Source: Ignavibacteriota bacterium (lineage in GTDB: Bacteria; Bacteroidota; Ignavibacteria; UBA10030). From it: a stretch of 48,857 nucleotides of DNA. Under the pieces are notes generated by a model. It saw nothing but the letters and a program-made list of their open reading frames with translations, did no database searches and had not been told where the DNA came from. Shown one piece after another: positions 25,328-34,196 of this stretch (position 1 is its first letter; the number at the start of each line of letters is the position of its first letter). The stretch spans positions 1 to 48,857 of the forward strand of contig PMDB01000072.1 in assembly GCA_003155495.1 (NCBI GenBank), written 5' to 3'. A program made the position numbers and the translations under genes.

Positions 25328-26176
25328 TCAGTTTATATGTTTCGTCTTTTCACAATCCATTGTAACAAACGGTACTCTCATAGCGAATCCTTGGTTTCTT
25401 TCGGCTCTACGATTCATCTTGTCTTCAATCTGCTGAAAAATCTCATCTTGAAGATCTGCCGGCACAATCTCCTTCCACGCTTCCATAAATGCTAATTTCA
25501 TAAAAAAATGATTGAACATCGATGTGCCGTCTGAAAATCGATACGTAAATTCATCTTCGTGAATTGCTCGGATCAGAAAACCTGCTGCATGCAGCACATC
25601 TTTGAACTCAGAGAGCGGCTTGCGCTTGGAATAAATATGAATGTCAATTTTTTCTTCACATTCCCGCAACCCGTGTTCCCTCAGCACTTCACGGAACACA
25701 TCGTACAATTCTATAAATGTGCGATTCGTATTGAATGTAAAAACAAGCTGAGCAGTTATTTTGGAAACACGATTGCATTCTGCCATTACGTTGGTCAAAT
25801 CCCGAACATTATTCAAGCCATTATTTGAAACAATCAGATCAAAAAAATTGTTTTCAAACGGCATTGTTTCAGCAACGCCTTCGATCAATTCAACATTCTG
25901 TACTTCAGAATATTTGAGCTTGAGCTGAGCACGTTCTATTCCGGTTTTTTCTGGATCGATGCCATAGACTTTCGATGAAGGACCGAGACGCATTGCAAGT
26001 TCCATAAGGGGAAAACCAAATCCAAAACCAATATCGAGTGCGCGTATATTTTTCTTATAACGCACAATATCCAATAGTTTTATACCAAATGGAGCAGACC
26101 AGAAAGGCAAATCATCGATAATGGATATACAGGCAGGATCGTTAAGATTATATTGAGCACGCAAATACTGTGTCAT
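25328..26176 (-). CDS. Class I SAM-dependent methyltransferase
   Basis: 282 residues. The SAM-binding motif I is ALDIGFGFGFPLMELA (about 46-61), followed by VYGIDPEKTGI and FDLIVSNNGLNNV (motif IV region). The C-terminal 120 residues are helical and probably form the substrate lid. The Methyltransf_11/25 type is clear but the substrate is not. It lies 45 bp after the YmdB-family gene on the same strand. Confidence 0.88.
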   Translation of the reverse strand: MTQYLRAQYNLNDPACISIIDDLPFWSAPFGIKLLDIVRYKKNIRALDIGFGFGFPLMELAMRLGPSSKVYGIDPEKTGIERAQLKLKYSEVQNVELIEGVAETMPFENNFFDLIVSNNGLNNVRDLTNVMAECNRVSKITAQLVFTFNTNRTFIELYDVFREVLREHGLRECEEKIDIHIYSKRKPLSEFKDVLHAAGFLIRAIHEDEFTYRFSDGTSMFNHFFMKLAFMEAWKEIVPADLQDEIFQQIEDKMNRRAERNQGFAMRVPFVTMDCEKTKHIN

Positions 26177-26221
26177 TGTACTTGTTTCATAGACCGTATT
26201 TTACTTCCATGTGAACACACA

Positions 26222-27019
26222 CTACTGAAAACTTGGGAAAATCACTTGTTCAATCTTTGTCGCTTTCCCCGTTTCAACATCCACCTGAATAGAGACTGCG
26301 CACATTCGCACATCATGTTCGGCCATTTCGAACTTGTATGGTGTCTGGAACATGAATCGACGAATTGCGATTTCCTTCTTCATTCCGATGACCGAATCGT
26401 ACGGTCCGCTCATTCCTACATCGGTAATATATGCAGTACCGTTTGGAAGAATCCGCGCATCGGATGTCGGTATATGCGTGTGTGTACCGACGATTGCGCT
26501 CACACGTCCATCAAGATGCCACGCAAGCGCCATTTTTTCCGCTGTCGCTTCGGCGTGCATATCGATCAGTACTACTTTCGTATCATTTGCTATCCTGCTC
26601 AAAGCCCAATCTGCCGCCTTGAACGGATCGTCGATCGTTTGCATGAACGTTCGCCCCTGTATATTTACGACGCCTACACGCCCCTTTTCTTTTAAATCGT
26701 AGACGACAAAACCACTGCCGGGATTTTCTTTCGGATAATTCAACGGACGTAGAATATTGCGTTCTTTTGAAAGCAGTGCTTTGGATTGCCATCGATCCCA
26801 CAAATGGTTGCCGGTGGTAATGACATGAACTCCCAATCCAAACAATGTTTTTGCATCTGCCTCATCAATCCCTTTCCCCTCAGTGACATTCTCGCCGTTG
26901 ACGACACAGAAATCGATTTCGTACTTTTGGATATACTGTTTAAGCAATGAAGAGATGAGTGTCATCCCCGGTTTGCCGTTAATATCGCCGACAAAGAAGA
27001 TGTTCAACGATTTCGCCAC
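26222..27019 (-). CDS. YmdB-family metallophosphoesterase (TIGR00282-like)
   Basis: 265 residues from a GTG start at 27019. AGAGAGG lies 5 nt upstream and the protein then begins AKSLNIFFVGDINGKPG, the family N-terminus; the ATG at 27079 would add 20 unrelated residues. Metal-binding motifs are GDINGK, VVNGENVTEGKGI, GNHLWDR, MHAEATAEK and GTHTHIPT. Characterised members hydrolyse 2',3'-cyclic nucleotides and influence biofilm and motility choices in Bacillus. It lies between a glycan gene and a methyltransferase gene on the same strand. Confidence 0.93.
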   Translation of the reverse strand: MAKSLNIFFVGDINGKPGMTLISSLLKQYIQKYEIDFCVVNGENVTEGKGIDEADAKTLFGLGVHVITTGNHLWDRWQSKALLSKERNILRPLNYPKENPGSGFVVYDLKEKGRVGVVNIQGRTFMQTIDDPFKAADWALSRIANDTKVVLIDMHAEATAEKMALAWHLDGRVSAIVGTHTHIPTSDARILPNGTAYITDVGMSGPYDSVIGMKKEIAIRRFMFQTPYKFEMAEHDVRMCAVSIQVDVETGKATKIEQVIFPSFQ

Positions 27020-27104
27020 TAAAACCTCTCTCTTGTGTAATGTGTGTAATGTTTGATCAATCTGCAGTGCAATATACAAAAAATGTCGGCAGATGAAAAG
27101 CAGC

Positions 27105-28142
27105 TTAAGCCAGTCCTAAAACATGTTCGTACACTTGCTTCGTCTTCTCTCCCACCTTGTTCCAGATAAATTCTTTTCTGATACGCTCACGTAACTCCGG
27201 ATCTTTCTCTTTTCCTAACGCCGATTGAATTCCTTTTACGATGTCTTCTACAGAGGTTGGATCAACATAGATGGCGTTGTTCCCGAAGTAATCTCGTGTT
27301 CCTCCAAACGGTGTAATAACGATCTTTGCACCGGCAAGCGCTGCCTCCAATGCGGCAATGCCCGGTGTTTCAAATTGTGACGGCAAGACAAACACATCAC
27401 ACGCACTGTATGCAGAAGCAAGCAGCATGGAATCATGCGGCAGCGTATCCACAATCAATAATCGCGGGTTGCGTTTAGCGCGTTCCAAACATGCTCTTCC
27501 CGAAGGCGTATCTTCAATGCGCCCAATAATTGCGGCGGGATGATCGATGTGCTCTAATGCTTCAATGAGACGTAAGACATTTTTACGCCCTGGACCAATA
27601 TGACCGACAGAGAGAATAAAGTTTTTTATCCTATACTCCCTCTCAAAAAGATTTGGTTCCGCATATGCGAATCGTTCTTCCACGCCATTTGGCACAACGG
27701 TGATTTTCTTTTGGGGAATATGAAAAGCTTTTTCAAATAAACGCGCCTCATCGGTCGTATTCGGCAGAAGCGCTTCCGCCCAATGGCACATCTCTGCTAT
27801 CAAACCATAATCTGTCCAGAAACCACGGAAAAAGCGGCTCATCAGTCTATCTACAGCAACGACATTTTGGACGACCTGTATGGAGCGGCGGGTAAAAAAC
27901 ACAGGCGAGATGACGATGGGAAGATTATGAACTTTGAAAGCACGCGCTACGTGGTAGGTTGCCATATTTGCGGTGAAGATGTGCACTAAATCAAATTCAT
28001 TCGGGTGAAATTCGCGCCAAGCGTCGAATAAGGTAACATGCACACCAAGATTTTCTAGTGCGCTTTTTGTTTGAAGAGTTTGTGTGAGCACGCCGCCGCG
28101 CATGACTGATGCTGCTTGATTTGTTACGAACAAAACGCGCAT
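27105..28142 (-). CDS. GT4-family glycosyltransferase (GT-B fold)
   Basis: 345 residues. The N-terminal domain has RVLFVTNQAASVMRGG and the acceptor-side Rossmann fold. The donor-binding half has PNGVEERF, ILSVGHIGPGRKN and the ETPGIAALEAALAGAKIV Ex7E motif followed by TPFGGTRDYF. It probably uses an NDP-sugar for surface polysaccharide synthesis. It follows the polysaccharide deacetylase gene by 9 bp and is the last of four tightly packed glycan genes. Confidence 0.9.
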   Translation of the reverse strand: MRVLFVTNQAASVMRGGVLTQTLQTKSALENLGVHVTLFDAWREFHPNEFDLVHIFTANMATYHVARAFKVHNLPIVISPVFFTRRSIQVVQNVVAVDRLMSRFFRGFWTDYGLIAEMCHWAEALLPNTTDEARLFEKAFHIPQKKITVVPNGVEERFAYAEPNLFEREYRIKNFILSVGHIGPGRKNVLRLIEALEHIDHPAAIIGRIEDTPSGRACLERAKRNPRLLIVDTLPHDSMLLASAYSACDVFVLPSQFETPGIAALEAALAGAKIVITPFGGTRDYFGNNAIYVDPTSVEDIVKGIQSALGKEKDPELRERIRKEFIWNKVGEKTKQVYEHVLGLA

Positions 28143-28151
28143 AGTGTTCCT

Positions 28152-29708
28152 CTAAATCTTTTTTCGTCGAACAAAATTTGTCACTGCATCAAGACCGCGC
28201 ACAAGTTTAACGCGATAATTCAATCGCCGCTCACGCAAATACTCGTCGGGCATCACCCATGGAGCCGGTTTCGAACCCCAGCGAATTGCCTCCAGCACTA
28301 TTTGTTTCGATGTTGGAATGATGGCTTCTGTTCCATCCGGCTGCGTGATACGCATATACAACGACCGATCTCGTTGACCTCCGCGCAGATATATATTTCC
28401 TTTTGTGTATCGAAATTCGGGAATAGATGCTGTCCGCGTCTTCCACCATCGCGCATACTCAATCATCGTCTTGATCGGCACACGATTTTGACGCATCTCC
28501 TGAAATAACCAATCCAGCACCGTATGATGCCCATCTTTTGGATGATGATAAAATATCATCGGCTCTCGCGTTGCAAGCCTTCGTTGAATCACACTATCAA
28601 AATAACGCATGATGCGGGTGTCGTTATATCCATGTCGTTTCAAACTGCCGATGCAAATTGGGTGAATCGGAACTTGAAGTGCGCCATGACCATGCTCGAG
28701 CCGGGACATAACGGGCACATCATCATAATCATACGAAAACTCTGATGAATATTCAAAGCCGCACTCAACAATTGCACGGCCGAGTTCTTCGTTCCACATA
28801 CCGAACGGCGCAGCAAATCCTTTCGCCTCAAGTTTAGCATGATGCAATATTGCCTGGGCTTTTCGTATGTTCTGAATATTCCGCTCATAATCCGGAAATG
28901 TTTGGTGCTCGTAACAATGTACGCCAATTTCTTGTTTATGCATTTCCTTAAAAAATTTTATCGACTTTTCTTGGCTTTTTGTATCAACAAACCATGTTGC
29001 GGAAATACCGTTCCGATGAATCGTAGAAGACAGATCTTCCATTTGCTCATCTGTTCCATAGTCTGTATCAATACGAAAACAGAAGATGGATCGTGCGCCG
29101 TTGGGAAAGTGCCATAGATGCACATAGGGCAGACCGCGGCGATGATGGAGGAATTCAAGACAGCATGAAACAAGCTCCCGGATTTCCCCTTTTGAAACAA
29201 GCGAGACTGTTTCAAACGGCAGCCGGCGCTCCGGTGAATAAAATGATTTAATCGCTGTGCGTCGATCAAACACCGATGAAGCCGGATCAAACGGAAGCGC
29301 AATGACAAAGTCTTTCGAACGTGTCCCGACATGAGCCCCCAAACTGCCCCGGTTCGTCTTTAAATCGTTGGCATTCCATGCTAGTTGACATTGTGCATAA
29401 ACATCGATAACACCGACCGAGTGAAAGGGCGAATCAATCGTCGGATAGAGATAGTTGACATTCATCGATTGAACAGTCGTTTGTCGGATTCGGGCGTACA
29501 CTTTGGCCGAGCAGAGCACAGCTCCGCCCAGTGCGAGGTACTGACGCAGCATTTCTGATTCGCGGTCGTTGATATCATCACTCACCACTGCGGCACTGAA
29601 TTCATCCGGAAGCAATGTATTTGTGACAACAACATGAGGAATGCCGATTTGCTGAAGCAGTAATTTCCATCCATCCCGTTCACCGAGTATTCCGATTTTT
29701 AGATGCAT
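28152..29708 (-). CDS. Polysaccharide deacetylase-family protein
   Basis: 518 residues from ATG 29708, which overlaps the flippase stop (TAATG); the frame could extend 23 codons further inside that gene. The N-terminal 190 residues look like a glutamine-amidotransferase-like/BPL_N domain (VVSDDINDRESEMLRQYLA). The NodB-like domain begins at FCFRIDTDYGTDEQ with the catalytic Asp pair. GVHCYEHQTFPDY supplies the metal His residues, and FYHHPKDGHHTVLDWL comes near the end. The family removes N-acetyl groups from polysaccharides. A C-terminal beta segment follows. There is no signal peptide, so it probably acts on cytoplasmic lipid-linked glycan or at the membrane. Confidence 0.85.
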   Translation of the reverse strand: MHLKIGILGERDGWKLLLQQIGIPHVVVTNTLLPDEFSAAVVSDDINDRESEMLRQYLALGGAVLCSAKVYARIRQTTVQSMNVNYLYPTIDSPFHSVGVIDVYAQCQLAWNANDLKTNRGSLGAHVGTRSKDFVIALPFDPASSVFDRRTAIKSFYSPERRLPFETVSLVSKGEIRELVSCCLEFLHHRRGLPYVHLWHFPNGARSIFCFRIDTDYGTDEQMEDLSSTIHRNGISATWFVDTKSQEKSIKFFKEMHKQEIGVHCYEHQTFPDYERNIQNIRKAQAILHHAKLEAKGFAAPFGMWNEELGRAIVECGFEYSSEFSYDYDDVPVMSRLEHGHGALQVPIHPICIGSLKRHGYNDTRIMRYFDSVIQRRLATREPMIFYHHPKDGHHTVLDWLFQEMRQNRVPIKTMIEYARWWKTRTASIPEFRYTKGNIYLRGGQRDRSLYMRITQPDGTEAIIPTSKQIVLEAIRWGSKPAPWVMPDEYLRERRLNYRVKLVRGLDAVTNFVRRKKI

Positions 29709-31096
29709 TAGAACCTCGCCATAAATGTTTTTACATCGTTCCATACAACTGCTCGGAGAAGAATTATGAACAAACAATAACTCCCCACTCCCACAAGAAG
29801 CGCCCAGAGGAATCCATATTGCTCAACAGAGGCAACACCGATAGCCATCAAGACAACAGAGAGAACTACACGCAATATTTTTTCCGGCGAAGGCACCGGC
29901 ACCAAGAGACGCAACGCACGGCCGATCAGAACAACACTCAATCCTTCGGCTGCTACTACGCCGAACGCCGCACCAATTGGACCAAACCAGAAAACACCGG
30001 CGCTTATAGCGAAGAAGTATGCAAGTGCTGTGATAACCATGATTTTCCCGTAAGACTTTTCACCGCCTGCTCCAATTAATCCGGAAGTGAATACCGTGTG
30101 CAGCATCGTTAAGAAAAAATACCAGATGAACACTTGCAATACAGATGCAGATACACCGTAGTCTGCTCCAAAGACAATCCGAATCAAGTCATCTGCGATC
30201 AACATCCCACCGACCGCAATAGGCAGACTGATAAGAAGAATCCATCGCATTGAATCACGCAGCAGTCCTTGGAATTTCTCGGGTGAGTCATGAAATTTAC
30301 GCGCCGATGCAGGGAGAAGCAGCAGCATGAGGATGCGGTCACCCATCATAACGAAGTACACTAATTTGCTCGCTGCACTATACACACCGACATCAGAAGA
30401 TGTTTTCAAGATTCCAAGCGCGAGAACCGGATAATTCATCATGAGCGTTGCAAGGATTACTCCAATTGCGAGCGGAGCAGATTGCTTGAATAAGTGCAGC
30501 GACGGTGTAAAGTGAAGGCGAACATTATGATATTTTTTTCGAAATTGAGCAAACAGAAGTGCCGATGCAGCGCATTCTCCGCATATACTTCCAACCGCAA
30601 CCCATAAGACATTGTCGGCCGTTCGCACAAAGATGAGAACGACGGCAAGATAGATAACCGATTGCACTATTCTCGCCGCACTGACGATTCCCATCGTCTC
30701 CTTTCCTTGGAAAAACCAGTCGACAAAAAAGATTTGAGGAAGGAGTGAAAACAAAAAGAGAATGATCAACCACGCAATTATTCTATTCTGAACTCCGGCT
30801 ATCACCGTAAGGACAATCACTGCAAGCACGAGAATTGTAGAGATCAATCTGCTGCCAATCACTTGTCCTACGAGTTCAAGTGACTCTCCCTGAGCAATTT
30901 TCTTCGTCCCAATCGTTGGAAAACCAGCCGCACTTAAAACCATGCCATATGCCAGCACCGCTAAGCCAAGATTGATGGCACCAAAATCTTCCTTCCCCAG
31001 TACTCGTGCAAGATAAGCCACAGAAATAAAACCTAACAGACGACGTGCGATATCCGCAGTAAAGAGTGAGAGAAGATTTTGAGAAAGCCGTTTCAT
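29708..31096 (-). CDS. Polysaccharide flippase (Wzx/MOP-type)
   Basis: 462 residues with about 12-14 membrane helices throughout. The opening LLSLFTADIARRLLGFISVAYLARVLGKEDFGAIN is the standard start of the MOP flippase family (part shown only as pattern: a helix, then LARVLG.EDFG). It would move lipid-linked oligosaccharide across the inner membrane. Its start overlaps the previous GT4 stop (31093-31096) and its stop overlaps the deacetylase start, so the four genes are coupled. Confidence 0.92.
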   Translation of the reverse strand: MKRLSQNLLSLFTADIARRLLGFISVAYLARVLGKEDFGAINLGLAVLAYGMVLSAAGFPTIGTKKIAQGESLELVGQVIGSRLISTILVLAVIVLTVIAGVQNRIIAWLIILFLFSLLPQIFFVDWFFQGKETMGIVSAARIVQSVIYLAVVLIFVRTADNVLWVAVGSICGECAASALLFAQFRKKYHNVRLHFTPSLHLFKQSAPLAIGVILATLMMNYPVLALGILKTSSDVGVYSAASKLVYFVMMGDRILMLLLLPASARKFHDSPEKFQGLLRDSMRWILLISLPIAVGGMLIADDLIRIVFGADYGVSASVLQVFIWYFFLTMLHTVFTSGLIGAGGEKSYGKIMVITALAYFFAISAGVFWFGPIGAAFGVVAAEGLSVVLIGRALRLLVPVPSPEKILRVVLSVVLMAIGVASVEQYGFLWALLVGVGSYCLFIILLRAVVWNDVKTFMARF

Positions 31097-32109
31097 CGAG
31101 ACAAGTGGTCTATTATCTGTGTCAGCTTTTTTTCGCGTGTTCTTTTATCAAATCTCCAAATAATTCGTTCTCGTGCAGCACGATACATTTTTTCTGGTAA
31201 TTGCAAAGCCTGCGTGAGCGCTAAGGTAAGAGCGTCCGCGTTGGGAGGAACGCACATTCCAATTTCTCCAAGAACTGACTTTGTTGCGCCAACATCTGTT
31301 GCGACAGGAATACAGCCGCAGAGCATTGCTTCACAAAGGACATTCGACATTCCCTCTTGCCGAGATGGTTGGCAATACACTTTTGCCCGCTGGTAATAAG
31401 GTAGTAAAAGCCTCCGATCCATCGGTGGAACTAACTCAACATTAGAAGGAGGATTGAAGAGAGCGATAATCTCTTTGGTCAAACCAATCATGGTGAATGA
31501 AATATGCGGCAACGAACGAGCAGTCTCAAATAGTATATCAATTCCTTTGACGCGAAATCGTATCTCATCATGGACTATTGCCACAGTTAAAACGTTGATG
31601 GCTTTATTCGATTCAGATATTTTCCAGAAGTCAACATCATATCCGGTTGGCACGATTTCGATATTCTTCCCATCATACTGAACAAGGTGACAAGCTTTTT
31701 CTGCAAGACTCTGATCGACAGCCATAATTTTATTTGCATGTTTCATTGCATATCGCACCAAGTGAGCTTTCCAGGGAACAAGCCAGATTCCATACTTCAG
31801 CTTTTCATCTTTAGCAACATCCACGCCGCCTATGACGAGCACAGAGCGTCTGCCTAAAAGTCGCATGAATGCTACCGCAACAAATGCGTACGTAGAAGCA
31901 AACCAACAAAAGGCAATATCCGATTTGAAACAAGAAAGAACGATCTTGAAAATGTGGGAGATCCCAGAACCAATCTGGACGTGTGTTCTGTAAAATCTTT
32001 TGAGCGTTTCAAGATCATCTTGAATGAAAGGAGTAGAAAAAGTAGATATAAAAGCTATTCTCAAGGACCTCTGTGTTTGCATGTTTTGGTGTTTCATCCG
32101 GAATGGCAA
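31093..32109 (-). CDS. GT4-family glycosyltransferase
   Basis: 338 residues, or about 334 if the next ATG (32097) is used. The donor-binding domain has IVPTGYDVDFW, VHDEIRFRVKGIDIL, QPSRQEGMSNVLCEAMLCGC (Ex7E) and IPVATDVGATKS. The acceptor domain has VIGGVDVA and KANKI-type segments. It is the first of four overlapping glycan genes. A DUF2721 protein gene ends 7 bp upstream. The sugar and linkage are unknown. Confidence 0.88.
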   Translation of the reverse strand: MPFRMKHQNMQTQRSLRIAFISTFSTPFIQDDLETLKRFYRTHVQIGSGISHIFKIVLSCFKSDIAFCWFASTYAFVAVAFMRLLGRRSVLVIGGVDVAKDEKLKYGIWLVPWKAHLVRYAMKHANKIMAVDQSLAEKACHLVQYDGKNIEIVPTGYDVDFWKISESNKAINVLTVAIVHDEIRFRVKGIDILFETARSLPHISFTMIGLTKEIIALFNPPSNVELVPPMDRRLLLPYYQRAKVYCQPSRQEGMSNVLCEAMLCGCIPVATDVGATKSVLGEIGMCVPPNADALTLALTQALQLPEKMYRAARERIIWRFDKRTREKKLTQIIDHLSR

Positions 32110-32116
32110 ATGTCAT

Positions 32117-32608
32117 TTATTCGTCCACCTGCACCTCAAACTTGACGATATTGTAACCTTTCATGGTATCGAGCACTCCAAAAATGACACCAATAAACAC
32201 GACGATCATTCCTAAAAGAAATGCGCCAAGAATAATGTATCGAAGCTGCAGAATCGATGCAAAAAAATCTATTCCAATACACAGCGATGTTGCGACGAAA
32301 AGGCCTACAGCAAGGAGGTAACAGAATACAGCGTTCCGAATCAATCGGGCACGAGTGAGAAGATCCGAAACCTGTCGTGCAATACTTTCAACCCGCTGAT
32401 TTTCTATAGGGTAAAATTCTCGTTGCGATGCGTTAAGCATGAGCTTGCGTTTTTCTTCCGTCAATGCACGGATACGGTTGAGAACGCTTGTAAACTTATT
32501 GCTGATACCAAGCAGCAGCAGGCCGCATGCATTAATCATGACGCCGGGCGCAAGAATCAGCTGGATAACTTGGATAACAGAGAGACTTTCTGAAAGATTG
32601 GGATTCAT
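32117..32608 (-). CDS. DUF2721 membrane protein
   Basis: 163 residues. It has the family pattern: an N-terminal helix (VIQVIQLILAPGVMINACGL), a polar middle with NRIRALTEEKRKLM and RARLIRNAV, then two more helices (about 93-114 and 121-147). The function is unknown. It lies between purM (21 bp) and the first glycan glycosyltransferase gene (7 bp) on one strand, so it is likely cotranscribed with them. Confidence 0.85.
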   Translation of the reverse strand: MNPNLSESLSVIQVIQLILAPGVMINACGLLLLGISNKFTSVLNRIRALTEEKRKLMLNASQREFYPIENQRVESIARQVSDLLTRARLIRNAVFCYLLAVGLFVATSLCIGIDFFASILQLRYIILGAFLLGMIVVFIGVIFGVLDTMKGYNIVKFEVQVDE

Positions 32609-32629
32609 AAATGTATGATCCTCAAGTTC

Positions 32630-33643
32630 TTAACGATAATCAAGTATGACTTCACCCATAATAAACGGTTTCTCGTTCTTCTTTTTCAATGCTGTTATGA
32701 TTGTATCGGTTTTCTTACGATCGACGATCAAAACTAAACCGACCCCAAGATTGAATGTGCGGCGCATATCTTTTTCCGGTACATCGCCGACATGCTGGAT
32801 AAGATCAAAAATAGCCGGACGATCCCATGAATCCCAATCCACACTGAGCCTGAATTTTTTCGGCACGACACGCATCGTGTTGCCTTCGATGCCGCCGCCG
32901 GTAATATGGGCAAGTCCATGAATACTGCGTGCAATAGATTGCTGAAGTAGAGGATGAAGAGACGGCTGGTAGGACCGGTGGACTGCAAGCAGCGCATCGC
33001 CGATTGTTTTATTCAATTTATCGATGTAAGTACTCAATGTGAACTTACTCAATAATGCTTGCCGGGCAAGCGAGTATCCGTTGGTGTGCAATCCAGTCGA
33101 TGGCAAACCGATAAGGACATCGCCTTTCTCTACTTTCTTACCGTCCAACAGTTTCGTTTCATCCACAACACCAACAATGGTGCCGGCAATGTCATAATCG
33201 TTCGTTTCGTACATTCCGGGCATTTCCGCAGTCTCGCCGCCAATGAGCGCGCATCCATTTTCTTTGCAGGCTTTCACAAATCCAAGGATGACTCGTTCAG
33301 CGACAAGTGGTGAGAGTTTTCCTGTGGCATAATAATCGAGGAAAAACAATGGTTTTGCGCCGCATACGAGGATATCGTTCACACAATGATTCACCAGGTC
33401 CTGTCCGACAGTATCGTGGCGATTCATTGCAATAGCGATTTTAAGTTTTGTGCCGACACCATCAACGCTTGAAACGAGAATCGGTTTTTTGTAGCCTTTG
33501 AAATTCGCACGATAGAACGCACCAAACATGCCGATATCGGCGAGAACATTTTTATTGAACGTGGTGCGAATAGGCTGTTTAATGCGGCGCACAAGATCTT
33601 CGCCCGCCTCGATATCAACACCGGAGTCTTTGTATGTTGTCAT
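32630..33643 (-). CDS. purM: Phosphoribosylformylglycinamidine cyclo-ligase
   Basis: 337 residues, full length. It makes aminoimidazole ribonucleotide in purine synthesis. YKDSGVDIEAG is the family start, and it continues with SSVDGVGTKLKIA, HCVNDILVCGAKPLFFLDY, GGETAEMPGMY, GLPSTGLHTNGYSLAR and HITGGGIEGN. It heads the minus-strand group that continues into DUF2721 and the glycan genes. The start has only a weak ribosome site. Confidence 0.97.
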   Translation of the reverse strand: MTTYKDSGVDIEAGEDLVRRIKQPIRTTFNKNVLADIGMFGAFYRANFKGYKKPILVSSVDGVGTKLKIAIAMNRHDTVGQDLVNHCVNDILVCGAKPLFFLDYYATGKLSPLVAERVILGFVKACKENGCALIGGETAEMPGMYETNDYDIAGTIVGVVDETKLLDGKKVEKGDVLIGLPSTGLHTNGYSLARQALLSKFTLSTYIDKLNKTIGDALLAVHRSYQPSLHPLLQQSIARSIHGLAHITGGGIEGNTMRVVPKKFRLSVDWDSWDRPAIFDLIQHVGDVPEKDMRRTFNLGVGLVLIVDRKKTDTIITALKKKNEKPFIMGEVILDYR

Positions 33644-33810
33644 GTGGGTTTCGCCATTTAAGATTTAGATTGGGATAAGATAGCTGATTTTTTAACGTTG
33701 AACAAGGAAAGAACGATTCTTCAAATAAAACGCGAATAGTTTTACTTGTTCTTTTTTTACAGCTTCCCTATATTGTAGAAAGATTATTATAATACTCATA
33801 GAGAGGGACA

Positions 33811-34104
33811 ATGATCAAAATTCGATTTCCCTTAGCAACAGTATTATCCTCAATTCTCACCCTGTATTGTTCATCAACAAAATCTCTTTCAGAGGCAGAA
33901 AAAGCCAATGTAGACCTACCGTTGCTGCATTTGCTTACCGGAAAACCTGTAGAGGAAAACCGTCGTGATATCTTAACACGGTCCGACGGAACAAAAGAGT
34001 ATTCAGTCATTGTTCAATCAGAACATCCAGAAGCTATTAACGCACGAGGGATCACCGTAAGCATTGTTTTTGGAGATGTCATCATAGTACATGTCACCCC
34101 CTAA
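33811..34104 (+). CDS. Stand-alone subtilase-propeptide-like (I9-type) protein, frame broken at C5 tract
   Basis: 97 residues as read. The N-terminal helix ending ILTLYCSS is a signal/lipoprotein-like segment. DGTKEYSVIVQSEHPEAINA, then RGI and VSIVFGDVIIVHVTP, align with the propeptide of the subtilase encoded 92 bp downstream (DGTIRYGAIVYTRDVETLRT, then MGI and NSILPEFVTAQLTP). After TP the frame stops (TAA 34102). In the next frame the homology goes on for about 28 more codons to TAA 34184-34186, so the natural product is probably about 125 residues. Such proteins can inhibit or help fold subtilisin-like proteases. AGAGAGGGA precedes the ATG closely. Confidence 0.72.
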   Translation: MIKIRFPLATVLSSILTLYCSSTKSLSEAEKANVDLPLLHLLTGKPVEENRRDILTRSDGTKEYSVIVQSEHPEAINARGITVSIVFGDVIIVHVTP

Positions 34105-34186
34105 AGAATTAAAAAATATCGTATCATTACCTCCAGTTCAGACTGTACGAACCGGATCAAGAAGAACTATCCAACAGCAGTATTAA
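34097..34186 (+). other. Out-of-frame 3' extension after CCC-TAA
   Basis: Removing one C from the C5 run (34097-34101), or a +1 shift on CCC before TAA, continues translation as PKELKNIVSLPPVQTVRTG and on to TAA 34184. This matches PSDMVRIVDLESVKFLGPG in the subtilase at the same alignment position. The extension ends 11 bp before the subtilase ATG. Confidence 0.6.
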
Positions 34187-34196
34187 AAAGGCTCCT

